A DNA stretch of 50,409 nucleotides from an uncultured Lachnospiraceae bacterium (GCA_948473115.1 CAOKWI010000028.1:1-50409), one strand, 5' to 3'. Counted from the stretch's first letter, positions 15,447 to 24,726 are shown. Notes: a model not told the origin generated them from the letters alone. Program-made: numbers and translations.

Positions 15447-18188
15447 ATGCTTGACAGACAATATCATCTCTACTCCATAGATACCGGACATTTTTACAGC
15501 AATCACGAAAAAAGCCTGCATGACAGATACCTTAAATATCGCAGGGAATCGATGGAACTGCAAAGCAGACTGCCGAAACTGGAAAAAAAACTGGAACAGG
15601 CAGGCTGCGCAGAAGCGGATATCGCCAAACTGCGAAAGGGCATCACGGAGGGAACCGCGGTCACGGAGTCCTGCGGCGGCACTGTCCCAGAATACCTGCA
15701 TTGCCTGGGATTCATAAAGCACAAAAAGGAAAAGGCAAAACGCGCAAAAGAAGCGCTGATCTCTCTTCTGTCCCACAAGGCTGCCCAAAATGAGCTATCG
15801 AAAGGCAGGGATCACATCCGCGCGGTCCGGGAAGACAGTATAAACGACACAAATGTGGTCTCCGTATTTGAATCCGCACTCAGCAGGGCCATTGGGATCA
15901 GGCCGGATGAATTGACGGAAGCCCTGATAACCGTACAGATCTACTACCTTGAAATATTTAAGGATATTTCCTTTTACGGTTTTACCTTCCAGGGCGAAAG
16001 ATACAGATACTTTACCTCCTCCGCCGGGCAGATCCGCACCAGAAAGGCAATGTTCATAAAGGAAGCCGTATGGGCTGCGATTGAAAAAAACATCATGTGC
16101 GGCCTCACCATGGAAAGGATCAACGAAAAGGGCGGAAATAACGTCAACAAACACCTGGCCTACATGGCCCTGACAAATACCGCCACAGACGAGTGGCAGG
16201 AATTCGATATCGACAGAACCATTGTCATCGATGATTTCGAGACGGATGTGTATGGCACCTTTGACCTCGTAAACGAGACCGACTACTCGATTGAAAGGAA
16301 AACCGGCCAGGTTCCCATCCCCCATACGGACGGGGCAGGTATGATGCTGCCCTCTGTCTCGGCGAAAAACTTTATGTTCCGTGCCCCCTGGATCAAAGGA
16401 CTGTTGGGCGTGTTCGATTTCCGGAGGTTCGTGGAAGCAAACCGCTGCTCTCCTGTCGTCACGGACATTTACGGCAGGGAACATGACATCATCCGGGAGG
16501 ATATCCGGATCATCTTCACCAGAAGCCAGTTTAAAATGTACAAATATTACGATTCCTGGGACGAGTATAAGGAAGCCTTTCAGGAGTATCACTGCGGCGC
16601 CTGTATCTGCAATGTGGAGGAAGACAGGATCAAAAACGCGAAGCTGAACTATCAGGTACTTCAGACCCTCACAGACATTACGGAGAAGGAGCTCGGTCTG
16701 CTCACCCGCAGGTCATCGGAGCGGATCAGCGGCATCAGTACCTCCAGGGAAGCCATGATGGATCTTCTCGGGATCACGCCTTATAACACAAATATGACGC
16801 CTTTCCAAAAGGCAGTCAAATTATATCCCGCCCTGCTCAATGACACCTATACCAAAGACATGATCCGCGACATAAAGAACAGCCTGTTGAAGAAATACCG
16901 CAGCGGAAAGCTTGAAGTGAGGGGAAAATACACCTTCCTGCTCCCGGACTTTTATGCCGCCTGTGAACACTGGTTCGGCCATATCGAACATCCGGAAGGA
17001 CTGCTGGCCGATCAGGAAGTATACTGCCGGTTATTCCGACGGTACGACAGACTGGACTGTATGAGGAGCCCCCATTTATATAAGGAGCATGCCGTCAGGC
17101 GGAATACGGCCCACCAGGCTGATGGCGGGCCGTCCGGCCAGTTGGGCCAGTGGTTTATCACCGATGCCCTTTACACAAGTTCCCATGACCTGATCAGCAG
17201 GATCCTCCAGTTTGATGTGGACGGGGACAGATCCCTTGTGGTGGCGGATCCCGATTTTGTCCGGATAGCGGAGCGCAACATGAAAGGCATTGTCCCACTC
17301 TACTATAACATGCGGAAGGCGGAACCCACGGCGCTAAACAGCAGGACGATCTATGCCGGTCTGACGAAAGCATTCACATACGGCAACATCGGCCTTTACA
17401 GCAACGACATATCCAAAATCTGGAACCATGATGTATTTACAGACGGTTCTCCCTCTGAGAAACAGGAAGCAGTGGATACGGTCAAGCTGTTATGCATGGA
17501 GAACAATTTCTGCATAGACGCCGCCAAGACCTTATATATGCCGGAACGCCCGGAATGGTTCAGGCCTGTGGTATCAAAGTATTCCAGGGACAAGCTTCCC
17601 GCATTCTTTGAATACGCGAAGGACAAGGAAAGGTCACAGTTGAAGGAACGCAACGGAAGCCTCGTGAACCGGATCTATGACCGGATACCCGATCCTCCGA
17701 TCAGCACACGTGGTCTGAAATTAGACGACCTGGACTACCGGAAGCTGAAATCCGACGGCAGGATCGTCTGCAGCCGGGAAATATCCGATCTCTATGACCG
17801 CCTGAACAGACAATACCGTTACATGACAAACCGGAAAGATGAGTATATGGACAACCTTCATTATATTGCCTGCAAGCTCCGCGGGGAGTTTTCCCGGTCC
17901 GGCTATTCGGAGGAAACCATCACCGATATGCTGGTAGACTATTTGTATGGCGGGGAAAAGAGGTATAAGCAGTTACTGTGGTTTCTCTACGGCCAATATA
18001 TTGTAAATAATCTGCAGAACAACCTCGACATACCGAAGACAAAATTCATTCAATGCGTGGACTGCGATGAATGGATTGAAATCCGCGCAGACAACAGACG
18101 CACCTGTCGATGTGAGCGCTGCCGCCAGATTCACTTAAAGAACTATGAAAGAACCCGGAAACGGCAGCAGAGAAACAAAAAAGCATAA
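15447..18188 (+). CDS. YonO/RdRP-like two-barrel RNA polymerase (putative)
   Basis: The protein has 913 aa. The key sign is LQFDVDGDRSLVV with DVDGD at residues 590-594, the metal-binding DxDGD signature of multisubunit-type and RdRP/YonO-type polymerases. Upstream RSPHLYKEHAVRRN (540-553) is a conserved basic block before the catalytic barrel. The N-terminal 130 residues are coiled-coil rich. The C-terminus has a Cys4-type zinc ribbon (CVDCDEW from C870, then CRCERC). SPbeta YonO, a single-chain DNA-dependent RNA polymerase, is the closest described type by layout. Likely role: transcription of the downstream tail genes, independent of host sigma factors. A replication or RNA-templated role is not excluded by sequence alone. 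Confidence 0.65.
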   Translation: MLDRQYHLYSIDTGHFYSNHEKSLHDRYLKYRRESMELQSRLPKLEKKLEQAGCAEADIAKLRKGITEGTAVTESCGGTVPEYLHCLGFIKHKKEKAKRAKEALISLLSHKAAQNELSKGRDHIRAVREDSINDTNVVSVFESALSRAIGIRPDELTEALITVQIYYLEIFKDISFYGFTFQGERYRYFTSSAGQIRTRKAMFIKEAVWAAIEKNIMCGLTMERINEKGGNNVNKHLAYMALTNTATDEWQEFDIDRTIVIDDFETDVYGTFDLVNETDYSIERKTGQVPIPHTDGAGMMLPSVSAKNFMFRAPWIKGLLGVFDFRRFVEANRCSPVVTDIYGREHDIIREDIRIIFTRSQFKMYKYYDSWDEYKEAFQEYHCGACICNVEEDRIKNAKLNYQVLQTLTDITEKELGLLTRRSSERISGISTSREAMMDLLGITPYNTNMTPFQKAVKLYPALLNDTYTKDMIRDIKNSLLKKYRSGKLEVRGKYTFLLPDFYAACEHWFGHIEHPEGLLADQEVYCRLFRRYDRLDCMRSPHLYKEHAVRRNTAHQADGGPSGQLGQWFITDALYTSSHDLISRILQFDVDGDRSLVVADPDFVRIAERNMKGIVPLYYNMRKAEPTALNSRTIYAGLTKAFTYGNIGLYSNDISKIWNHDVFTDGSPSEKQEAVDTVKLLCMENNFCIDAAKTLYMPERPEWFRPVVSKYSRDKLPAFFEYAKDKERSQLKERNGSLVNRIYDRIPDPPISTRGLKLDDLDYRKLKSDGRIVCSREISDLYDRLNRQYRYMTNRKDEYMDNLHYIACKLRGEFSRSGYSEETITDMLVDYLYGGEKRYKQLLWFLYGQYIVNNLQNNLDIPKTKFIQCVDCDEWIEIRADNRRTCRCERCRQIHLKNYERTRKRQQRNKKA

Positions 18189-18257
18189 TGTCCCCTTTTT
18201 AGACAGACAGATTTCAGCCGCTGTCTGCGGCCGGCTTTTCTCCGGTCAATATCAAAA

Positions 18258-18300
18258 CAGCCGTAAATAACGGACAAAGCTTTGTGCGTATACGGAGAGG
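18258..18300 (+). promoter_or_regulatory. 43-nt conserved element, copy A
   Basis: CAGCCGTAAATAACGG, seven bases, then TTTGTGCGTATACGG and GAGAGG. Copies B (24683) and C (31919) have the same blocks with identical spacing. The first block is a CCGTAA..ACGG dyad; the second (GCTTTGTGCGTATAYGG) is nearly invariant. This copy lies about 50 nt before the HU-like gene. It is a candidate promoter for the locus polymerase or an RNA signal. Confidence 0.7.
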
Positions 18301-18351
18301 GACAAACAGAAACGGATGCACGGAAATGAAGCAAAAACGGAGGGAACGCAT

Positions 18352-18717
18352 TTGAATATCACCCAGAATACGTTAATGAAACAGGTGGCGGACAGGGAAA
18401 ATGTAAACCTGGCCATGGTCCGGAGATTATTCCGCTCCACAGAGGACATTATTTTCGACTACCTGTCTTCCGCCGCCCCGTCTGAGGAACTCAATATCAA
18501 ATTGTTGAGCGGCATTCAGATCAGGCGAAGATACATAACAGGTAAGAAATGCTCAAAAGGCATGTTCCGGGATCAGGACTGTCCGGAACATGTCAACACA
18601 AAAGCCGCCCTGTCAAAGTATTATAACGAGCAGATCAACCGGAAATTGTTCGACAGGCAACAGGGGCAGGGACGGGGTGAAACCCCAACCGTCCCGGAAC
18701 CGGAAAAGTCCAGCTAA
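18352..18717 (+). CDS. HU/IHF-like DNA-binding protein
   Basis: The protein has about 121 aa from a TTG start with GGAGGG upstream; ATG 18316 in the same frame is the alternative. The N-terminal part, TLMKQVADRENVNLAMVRRLFRSTEDIIFDYLSS, followed by NIKLLSGIQIRRRY, matches the helical dimer core and first strands of HU-type proteins. The tail beyond residue 100 is polar and probably disordered. HU-like proteins bend DNA. Here it sits between the polymerase and the structural genes and may aid transcription or packaging control. The DNA-binding arm is less typical than in host HU. Confidence 0.6.
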   Translation: MNITQNTLMKQVADRENVNLAMVRRLFRSTEDIIFDYLSSAAPSEELNIKLLSGIQIRRRYITGKKCSKGMFRDQDCPEHVNTKAALSKYYNEQINRKLFDRQQGQGRGETPTVPEPEKSS

Positions 18718-18806
18718 GGAACTGTTAAGGGCAAAATTAAAACAGCGTCTGCCCATATCTGGGTGCTGGAAGGGAAAGATGCGGAACTATAATAAGGAGG
18801 AGCACA

Positions 18807-19661
18807 ATGGATAACACAACTTTTATCGACTCGATGGGACACCATGTCAAACATTCAACCATGAAAGATGAACACCAGCTGATCAGGATCACCGAAAAGA
18901 CACCCGTTCCGAAAGACATAGGTAAGATCGTGTGCGGTGACACAAATTCAAACATCCTGACCTTTGAGACCAACAGGTACTATGACGGTGTCGACCTCTT
19001 TACCAAAAGGATCAAAATCATTGTCAGGAATGAACTGGGACTGTTCACAGAGGACACCGTCAACCTGCAGTATAACGACGAACTGCTGAGGTTTTCCTGG
19101 ATATTGTCTGATGCCGTCACCTGTAAAAGCGGCATTGTCACAGCCGCAATTGCATTTATCGGTTGGGAAAACGGATATAAGTACACCTGCAAATCCCTGC
19201 CCTTTACCATAAAAGTAGAAAACTCCCTGGATCTGGATCCGAGCCTGGACCCGGATCAGGATCCGCCTGAGGAGACGCCGGAACCACCCTACAAAAACTG
19301 GTTTACAGACATAGAATGCAGGCTGCAGGAACTGGAACGGGGCTCCTCGGATTTGGATCAGGGCTTCGCGAATCTGGGTCAGGACTTCAAGGACTTGGAT
19401 CAGGGCTTCTCGGATTTGAAACAGGACTTCGCAAATCTGGACCAGAGCCTCTCGGATTTGAAGCAGGACTCCTCGAATCTGGACCAGAGCCTCTCGGATT
19501 TGAAACAGGACTCCTCGAATCTGGATCAGAGCCTCTCGGATTTGAAACAGGACTTCGCGGATTTGCATCAGGACTTCGCGGATTTGCATCAGGACTTCGC
19601 GGATTTGGAACAGGGTCTCTCGGATTTCGAGACAGAACTCATAGACTTTTCGGACGGCTGA
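18807..19661 (+). CDS. BppU-like baseplate/fibre adaptor with repeat coiled coil
   Basis: The protein has 284 aa, with AAGGAGG before the ATG. Residues 1-145 look like the BppU N-terminal domain of lactococcal-type phages: two beta-sandwich strands with NILTFETNRYYDGVDLFTKRIKIIVRN and YKYTCKSLPFTIKVENS. A Pro/Asp-rich hinge follows (SLDPDQDPPEETPEPP). About 14 heptads of the form DLxQxFx then make a coiled coil. The protein would hold receptor-binding proteins on the tail tip. The heptads are encoded by a 21-bp tandem repeat (19345-19640), which makes rapid length change possible. Confidence 0.7.
   Translation: MDNTTFIDSMGHHVKHSTMKDEHQLIRITEKTPVPKDIGKIVCGDTNSNILTFETNRYYDGVDLFTKRIKIIVRNELGLFTEDTVNLQYNDELLRFSWILSDAVTCKSGIVTAAIAFIGWENGYKYTCKSLPFTIKVENSLDLDPSLDPDQDPPEETPEPPYKNWFTDIECRLQELERGSSDLDQGFANLGQDFKDLDQGFSDLKQDFANLDQSLSDLKQDSSNLDQSLSDLKQDSSNLDQSLSDLKQDFADLHQDFADLHQDFADLEQGLSDFETELIDFSDG
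19345..19640 (+). repeat. 21-bp coding tandem repeats
   Basis: About 14 copies of a 21-bp unit such as CTCGGATTTGAAGCAGGAC encode seven residues each (DLKQDSS, NLDQSLS). Some neighbouring units are identical (the GACTTCGCGGATTTGCATCAG units at 19552-19610), showing recent expansion. All three forward frames stay open across the block because the unit is a multiple of three without stops. Confidence 0.85.
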
Positions 19662-19721
19662 ACAGATCCGGAGCAGCCCTAACAAACAAGCCCATTTGCA
19701 CTTTGACGAAATATACAACAA

Positions 19722-19780
19722 GAGCAGTCTCGAAAACTCTTTGTGCCCAGATGGGTGCAAGGGAGTTTCCAAGACTGCTC
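19722..19780 (+). other. Long intergenic hairpin
   Basis: GAGCAGTCT pairs with AGACTGCTC; inside it AAACTC pairs with GAGTTT, and TTGTGCCC with GGGTGCAA, around a 3-nt tip. There is no T-tract, so it is not a standard terminator. It sits between the BppU-like and fibre genes, 10 nt before the fibre ribosome site. It could be an mRNA processing or stability element, or a translation control element. Confidence 0.6.
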
Positions 19781-19804
19781 AACAAAAAGGAGGAAACAAA
19801 ACAT

Positions 19805-21196
19805 ATGGCAGACCGATCAAAACCTATTGACAAAGAATACCTGATCTCCTCTTTGAGGGGATTGGACAGACATGTATTGAGCAAAAAATACCAGAGCCAG
19901 GAGCCTTCCTTCTCGCAGGCGGCAACAAGGGCGAACCTTGCCAGCGGCGAAAAAATACCCGTACTGTTCGGCAAGATCATGAAATGGTTCGCCGACTTGA
20001 AGGCGGTGGCATTCAGCGGGAAGTTTACGGACCTGATCATAGAAGATGCCGGCAAGGGCGCATGGGACAGGCTTGGCCTCACCAAATTATATGATTACGC
20101 CGACCCCAATGCCGTGGACGGAGCCATGACCAACTCACTGGCAACCTCTTATTTTGATACCTGTATGAAATGCAACACCGGCAACGAACCCTTTGCGACA
20201 GATACCTATGCTTTGGGTTCTGCCGCCAGACGGTGGAGCGGGATATACGCCCGGAAGATAACCTGCGACCAGATCTCCTGCGACCAGGTCTCTTGCGACC
20301 AGGTTTCCTGCAACCAGGTCTCCTGTGCCGACCACACCGGCACACAGCTGCAGCTGGGCGTCACCTCCGCACAGGATCTGACCGCCCCAGGCAACACCAA
20401 TGTGGCCGTGTTCTATAAGGACAACGTCTTCGGGGCAGGCATCGGCAGACAGCTGGACGGATACGACGGACCTGACAGCCACCGGATCACCAATCAGATG
20501 GTGATCGGCCATTACAACTCGTCCTGCTCCGGCGGCAGCAATGCAGGCGGGACGGGCGGCATCGCGTTTCTCATCGGAAACGGCACAGGTGAAATGCGCT
20601 CCAATGCCATGTATGTGGATTACGGCGGAAATTCCCACATAGCCGGCACACAATACATGAACGGGGCGGACTATGCGGAATACCTGGAGTGGAAGGATAA
20701 GAATACAGAGCGCGAGGACCGCGTGGGAAGGTTTGTCACCCTGAGCGGGGATAAGATCGCCCTTGCAAATGCCTATGATCTCGTCATCGGCATTGTCAGC
20801 GGCAATCCCTCTGTGATCGGTAACGACGACTTCAACGCCTGGGCCGGACGCTACAGGCGGGATGCCTTCGACCGGCTGATCCTGGGAGATGTTGCCACCG
20901 AGGACGCCGAAACCGGCGAAACAGTCATCCTCCACGGCCAGCCCCAGCGCAATCCCCTGTATGACGCCAGCCTTGTATATATTCCCAGAAGCGAGAGAGC
21001 CGAATGGGATGCCGTGGGCATGCTCGGAGTCATGAAGGTATATGATGACGGAACCTGTGTGGAAGACGGCTATTGCAAGGTATCCTGCAACGGGACCGCC
21101 ACCGCTGCCCTGCCCGGGGAGCATTCCCTTCTGACACCGGTCTTTAAGGTGATGAAACGGGTTTCCGGCGACATCATTGAAGTATTTTTCAGATAA
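19805..21196 (+). CDS. Tail fibre with peptidase G2 self-cleaving domain
   Basis: The protein has 463 aa from ATG 19805 (AAAGGAGGAAAC upstream); the frame is open further upstream only because of the repeats. The N-terminal 100 residues are probably the tail-attachment part. A Cys pentad repeat (CDQIS CDQVS CDQVS CNQVS) lies at about 156-178. The middle is glycine-rich, and the last 185 residues match the peptidase G2 / intramolecular chaperone type (NGADYAEYLEWKDKN, then IGIVSGNPSVIGN and LLTPVFKVM). That domain trimerises the fibre and then cuts itself off. It is likely the receptor-binding fibre carried by the BppU-like protein before it. Confidence 0.8.
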   Translation: MADRSKPIDKEYLISSLRGLDRHVLSKKYQSQEPSFSQAATRANLASGEKIPVLFGKIMKWFADLKAVAFSGKFTDLIIEDAGKGAWDRLGLTKLYDYADPNAVDGAMTNSLATSYFDTCMKCNTGNEPFATDTYALGSAARRWSGIYARKITCDQISCDQVSCDQVSCNQVSCADHTGTQLQLGVTSAQDLTAPGNTNVAVFYKDNVFGAGIGRQLDGYDGPDSHRITNQMVIGHYNSSCSGGSNAGGTGGIAFLIGNGTGEMRSNAMYVDYGGNSHIAGTQYMNGADYAEYLEWKDKNTEREDRVGRFVTLSGDKIALANAYDLVIGIVSGNPSVIGNDDFNAWAGRYRRDAFDRLILGDVATEDAETGETVILHGQPQRNPLYDASLVYIPRSERAEWDAVGMLGVMKVYDDGTCVEDGYCKVSCNGTATAALPGEHSLLTPVFKVMKRVSGDIIEVFFR

Positions 21197-21247
21197 CCAA
21201 CCGCAACTCCCTCTCAAACATTTGACAGAAAAGGACGGATTGAGCCC

Positions 21248-23023
21248 ATGAGTGCATACAATCGCGAAGTAATTTTGTCGAGAACGGTGACGAGCGACGA
21301 AACAGGACTGCTCGCAGCCATCCCCTTCCCCGTTTTCTACAAGTATTCCCATCCCCTGAAAGGAACCATCGACCTGGAAGTGAAACTGTTCCATCCGGCG
21401 GAAGGCATCAGCGCCAGCCTTTCTTTCGGACTGGTGGACAAGACTTTCATCCTGCTGGATGCCGCCGGCAACACATTAGGACGGGAGGGGGATTTTGCGG
21501 TAATCACACCGAAAAAGCGGGGATCCGACGGCAGAAAATATGTATTTGGCCTGCATGTGTCTGTGGATGAGGCGAACCAGTCGCTGAAACTCTACGACTC
21601 CTATTACTGCCTCCAGGCGGACACGGACTGCGAAGTCTTTAACGGGTTGAAATACCTGTTCGTCCCCTGCTGTCTGTCTGGCGTGAACGCCGGATTCCTG
21701 GAAGAAGCTCCCTCTCCCGCCGAACCTCCCGGGAATCCCTGTACCCAGCTGATCATAGACAGGTATACGGGCGTGATAACGGGGCTGGCAGCGGAGAACG
21801 ATGTACTGTTTACAAAACATAATCAGATCGTGGTGTACAACAACGATTTGGCTCCTTACCGTGAGGAGCTTGGCGGATCCCTGCAAAACCTGATATGGAA
21901 GTACCGGTATCAGAACGGGATCCTCCTTCCAACCGACCGGGACGATCCCAGGTACAGGCTTTTCTGTAGCCTGAAATCTGACATGGAGGAATTAAGGAGC
22001 TTACAGATCAGCGCCTCCAGATGGGCTGTGGAGCAGATGCTGTATGAGAACTTTAGTTCCTGTAGGCAGGTACAGCGGATGCTCCGAAAGAAAAGAAGCC
22101 GGATCAAGGAACTGGCAGAACAGATCTGCCGTGTGCAGGATCAGATCCGCAGGGAAAAGATCCGAAATTACAAGAGGAACAGACTTGCGTACCTTGCCAA
22201 CCATCCCTATCCGTACTATGCCAGCGTCTGTCTGCTGATCAAAGACGAAAATGCCTACCTGGAAGAATGGCTGAAACATTATGAATCCATAGGCATCGAC
22301 CATTTCTACATCTACGATAACAAGTCCCGGACGCCGGTCAGGGATACCATCCACGCCATTGACGGCGGCAGGTTCGACGCCATGTGTACCGTGACTCCCT
22401 TTACGGAGTACCGAAAGAATATGCAGTATGAGTGCTATGAGCACTGTCTGTCCCATCATGGGACCGAATCCCGGTGGATCGGCTTCTTCGACACGGATGA
22501 GTTTGTGGATGTGGATCAAGACATCCATGCATTTCTCCGGCAATACGAGGATGACTTCTGTGTCTGGCTGCCCTGGGAGCTGTATAATGCCAACGGCCAT
22601 ATCAACAGACGTGATGCCGCCATGAAGGAGGCTTTTCCGGCGCCATGCCCCGACCCCTACGGGCTGTGGGGCAAGGTGTTCCTGCAGCCCTGCAGAACCC
22701 AGTTCATGTATGTCCATCTGGGTGTGGGCCTGGACGAGTGCGAACAGGTGGTGAATCCTGACCACAGGAATCATCTTGCAAGCTACCATGACCTGTACAT
22801 GGAATCCAGGAAAGGATCTCTCGCCCTATACAGGTACGGCAGGATACGGCATTACATCACCAGATCCTTTGAGGAGTGGACCGCGAAAATGAAACGCGGT
22901 ACATCCGACCCCAATTTCAAAAGGCAGTTCGACAATTTCTTTGCCTACAACCCCGACCTCGCCTACTTAAAGGAGGATCCGGACGTGTTGAAATTAATGA
23001 ATACGAAACAGGGATATTCCTGA
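21248..23023 (+). CDS. Tail-locus protein fused to a GT92-type glycosyltransferase
   Basis: The protein has 591 aa. Residues 1-190 are beta-rich with no family recognised. Residues 250-320 are a basic coiled coil. From about 325 there is a GT-A glycosyltransferase of the GT92/DUF23 type: YYASVCLLIKDENAYLEEWL, HYESIGIDHFYIYDNKS, then the metal site FFDTDEFVD and a C-terminal NHLASYHDLYMES. The enzyme would transfer a sugar to an unknown acceptor. Its position right after the fibre suggests fibre or receptor glycosylation. The attached N-terminal domain suggests it is held on the particle or on another structural protein. Such a fusion is unusual in tail operons. Confidence 0.75.
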   Translation: MSAYNREVILSRTVTSDETGLLAAIPFPVFYKYSHPLKGTIDLEVKLFHPAEGISASLSFGLVDKTFILLDAAGNTLGREGDFAVITPKKRGSDGRKYVFGLHVSVDEANQSLKLYDSYYCLQADTDCEVFNGLKYLFVPCCLSGVNAGFLEEAPSPAEPPGNPCTQLIIDRYTGVITGLAAENDVLFTKHNQIVVYNNDLAPYREELGGSLQNLIWKYRYQNGILLPTDRDDPRYRLFCSLKSDMEELRSLQISASRWAVEQMLYENFSSCRQVQRMLRKKRSRIKELAEQICRVQDQIRREKIRNYKRNRLAYLANHPYPYYASVCLLIKDENAYLEEWLKHYESIGIDHFYIYDNKSRTPVRDTIHAIDGGRFDAMCTVTPFTEYRKNMQYECYEHCLSHHGTESRWIGFFDTDEFVDVDQDIHAFLRQYEDDFCVWLPWELYNANGHINRRDAAMKEAFPAPCPDPYGLWGKVFLQPCRTQFMYVHLGVGLDECEQVVNPDHRNHLASYHDLYMESRKGSLALYRYGRIRHYITRSFEEWTAKMKRGTSDPNFKRQFDNFFAYNPDLAYLKEDPDVLKLMNTKQGYS

Positions 23024-23114
23024 GCCCCTGCGCACAGACCGGCTGCCGCGCACAAACCGGCGGTCACTCACTGTCCGTCGGTCTGCTGCGGAGCGAAACG
23101 CCGAAATACTGGAG

Positions 23115-23624
23115 GTGATCACGATCGGCAAGACAAGAAGCCATGAAATCATGGCATACAAAAACGAAATCATGAATGAGATCTGCGGTTCCGAAGAGCT
23201 GCGAAAACTGCTGAACTGTGAAGAGGGAGACAGGATCCCCTTCCGGTATTCCTTTCCTTTTGAGTATCTCCCCGGGACATTCTCGGGGACGGAGCGGTAC
23301 ATCAATTTTGACATAAGCACAGCGATAGATCCGGCAAACAATACCTTCCGGAATCTTACAGTCTGTCTCTATATCCTGAGCCATGAGGATGCCGCCATAT
23401 GGGAGGAGAACGGGCAGGCCTGCCTCTGGTATGACAGAGCCGCCTGCGAACTGGAGCAGATCCTCTGCGGGAAAAATCTCTTCGGTGTCGGCAGGACAAT
23501 CCTGTCCTCCAGCGAGCCTTACAGCCCCCACGAGAGGTGCAAAGGACGGCTTCTGAAATTCACGACAAAGGATTTCAGCAGCAAGTCAATAACCCCGCTG
23601 CAAGCAACGAGACATGGAGTTTGA
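23115..23624 (+). CDS. Small tail protein, possibly tail terminator
   Basis: The protein has 169 aa from GTG 23115; GGAGG overlaps this start, so an internal Met (23151) is possible. The segment RYINFDISTAIDPANNTFRNLTVCLYILSHEDA, followed by RAACELEQILCG and a final KGRLLKFTTKDF, resembles tail terminator or head-tail joining proteins of siphophages. This comparison is of pattern only. Position just before the chaperone-like and tape-measure genes fits that role. If correct, it caps the tube and would be needed even in a headless tail. Confidence 0.45.
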   Translation: MITIGKTRSHEIMAYKNEIMNEICGSEELRKLLNCEEGDRIPFRYSFPFEYLPGTFSGTERYINFDISTAIDPANNTFRNLTVCLYILSHEDAAIWEENGQACLWYDRAACELEQILCGKNLFGVGRTILSSSEPYSPHERCKGRLLKFTTKDFSSKSITPLQATRHGV

Positions 23625-23822
23625 AACGCCCCAAGTGCAATGCGTCCATAGGACGCTATGGTATTGACCCTCGCGGCATTCGCCAACTGTCCAAGCCAGC
23701 CATTGGCTGGCTTTGTGCACGGCCGTTTGGCTCATTGCTCGCGGAAATAAAAAGTGTGCTTCGCATTCTTCCTGGTCAAAACATAATTTCCTATCAGATA
23801 GAAAAGCGAACAGAGGTGAAAC

Positions 23823-24545
23823 ATGGAAAATCGAAAAAGTCTTTTAAAATTGTCCTCTGTGGACATTCTTCCCGGCCTGACCCTGCGGATTCCCACGGTG
23901 GACGAGATTCTGGAGGACGAACAGCATTACTACCATCTGGTCTCCTCCCTCACTGCCACGCCATACCAGTACATGGTACAGCTGGATGATTATGGCATCG
24001 ACTTCACACAGATCGATGACTTTGAACTGTTTATGATGCTGTTTCCGGCTGTGGCCAGGGAGGATACCAGGATCCTGTTCGGCGATGCCGACCTGTCAGA
24101 TCTCATACGCCGGAATCCGGAAAACGGCGCGCCCTCCCTGTACAGCAGCAAAAATGACCTCACCATCGACGAACTTGTGTACAACAGGATCGCAGACCTG
24201 ATCCGGAAGGTCAACTGCCTGAAAAGGGAGACCCGGAAGCCCGGAAATGAGGAAGCCCGGAAATTCCGCATCGACCTGGAGCGGAAAAGGCAGCGACGAA
24301 ATGCCCATAAGCCATACGAGCCCTATCTGGAGAAGCTGGTTGTGGCTCTGGTCAACAGGCCGGAATTTAAATACAATTACGAGCAGACCGGACAACTGAC
24401 CATCTATCAGTTCAGCCAGAGTTTCGAACAGATCAAGACCAGCATCAACTTCGACAATATGATGACCGGCGTATACACCGGAACCATCGATATGTCCAAG
24501 GTCAAGGACAGATCCTGTCTGTCCTGGGTGCCTGCCAGCCGGTAA
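23823..24545 (+). CDS. Tail assembly chaperone-like protein
   Basis: The protein has 240 aa with GAGGTGAAAC before the ATG. It is acidic N-terminally (SVDILPGLTLRIPTVDEILEDEQHYYHLVSSLTATPYQ), then has a basic central helix (KRETRKPGNEEARKFRIDLERKRQRR). The C-terminus, YEQTGQLTIYQFSQSFEQIKTSINFDNMMTGVYTG, is of the kind seen in chaperone-like genes before tape measures in Firmicute phages. It sits upstream of the tape-measure module. I see no programmed frameshift partner. The preceding 23625-23822 gap has two hairpins (GCGTCC ATA GGACGC; AGCCAGCC ATT GGCTGGCT) and no gene. Confidence 0.5.
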   Translation: MENRKSLLKLSSVDILPGLTLRIPTVDEILEDEQHYYHLVSSLTATPYQYMVQLDDYGIDFTQIDDFELFMMLFPAVAREDTRILFGDADLSDLIRRNPENGAPSLYSSKNDLTIDELVYNRIADLIRKVNCLKRETRKPGNEEARKFRIDLERKRQRRNAHKPYEPYLEKLVVALVNRPEFKYNYEQTGQLTIYQFSQSFEQIKTSINFDNMMTGVYTGTIDMSKVKDRSCLSWVPASR

Positions 24546-24582
24546 TCAGACAATCAAGATGGGTAATTCCTTACTGGCTGTA

Positions 24583-24620
24583 AGGGACAGGAAATGGCAC
24601 AGCAGACAGCAACTGTCCCT
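24583..24620 (+). terminator. Hairpin after chaperone-like gene
   Basis: AGGGACAG (24583-24590) pairs with CTGTCCCT (24613-24620), followed by AGTTTTAG. It could end the preceding gene block just before conserved element B, as expected if a new transcript starts there. Confidence 0.4.
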
Positions 24621-24682
24621 AGTTTTAGCACCGGTTTTTTCAGTCGAAAATTACGGCTCAAAATATCAAGCCGGTACGAAAC

Positions 24683-24726
24683 CAGCCGTAAATTACGGTC
24701 GATGCTTTGTGCGTATATGGAAAGGG
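24683..24726 (+). promoter_or_regulatory. 43-nt conserved element, copy B
   Basis: CAGCCGTAAATTACGG, seven bases, TTTGTGCGTATATGG and AAAGG, with the same spacing as copies A and C. It lies 90 nt before the first tape-measure module, and an intrinsic terminator lies between the two. Confidence 0.75.

Noticed and set aside
20135..21394. Long minus-strand open frame (419 aa)
   Set aside because: It mirrors the fibre gene; no ribosome site, His/Val-rich shadow composition typical of antisense frames in GC-rich genes.
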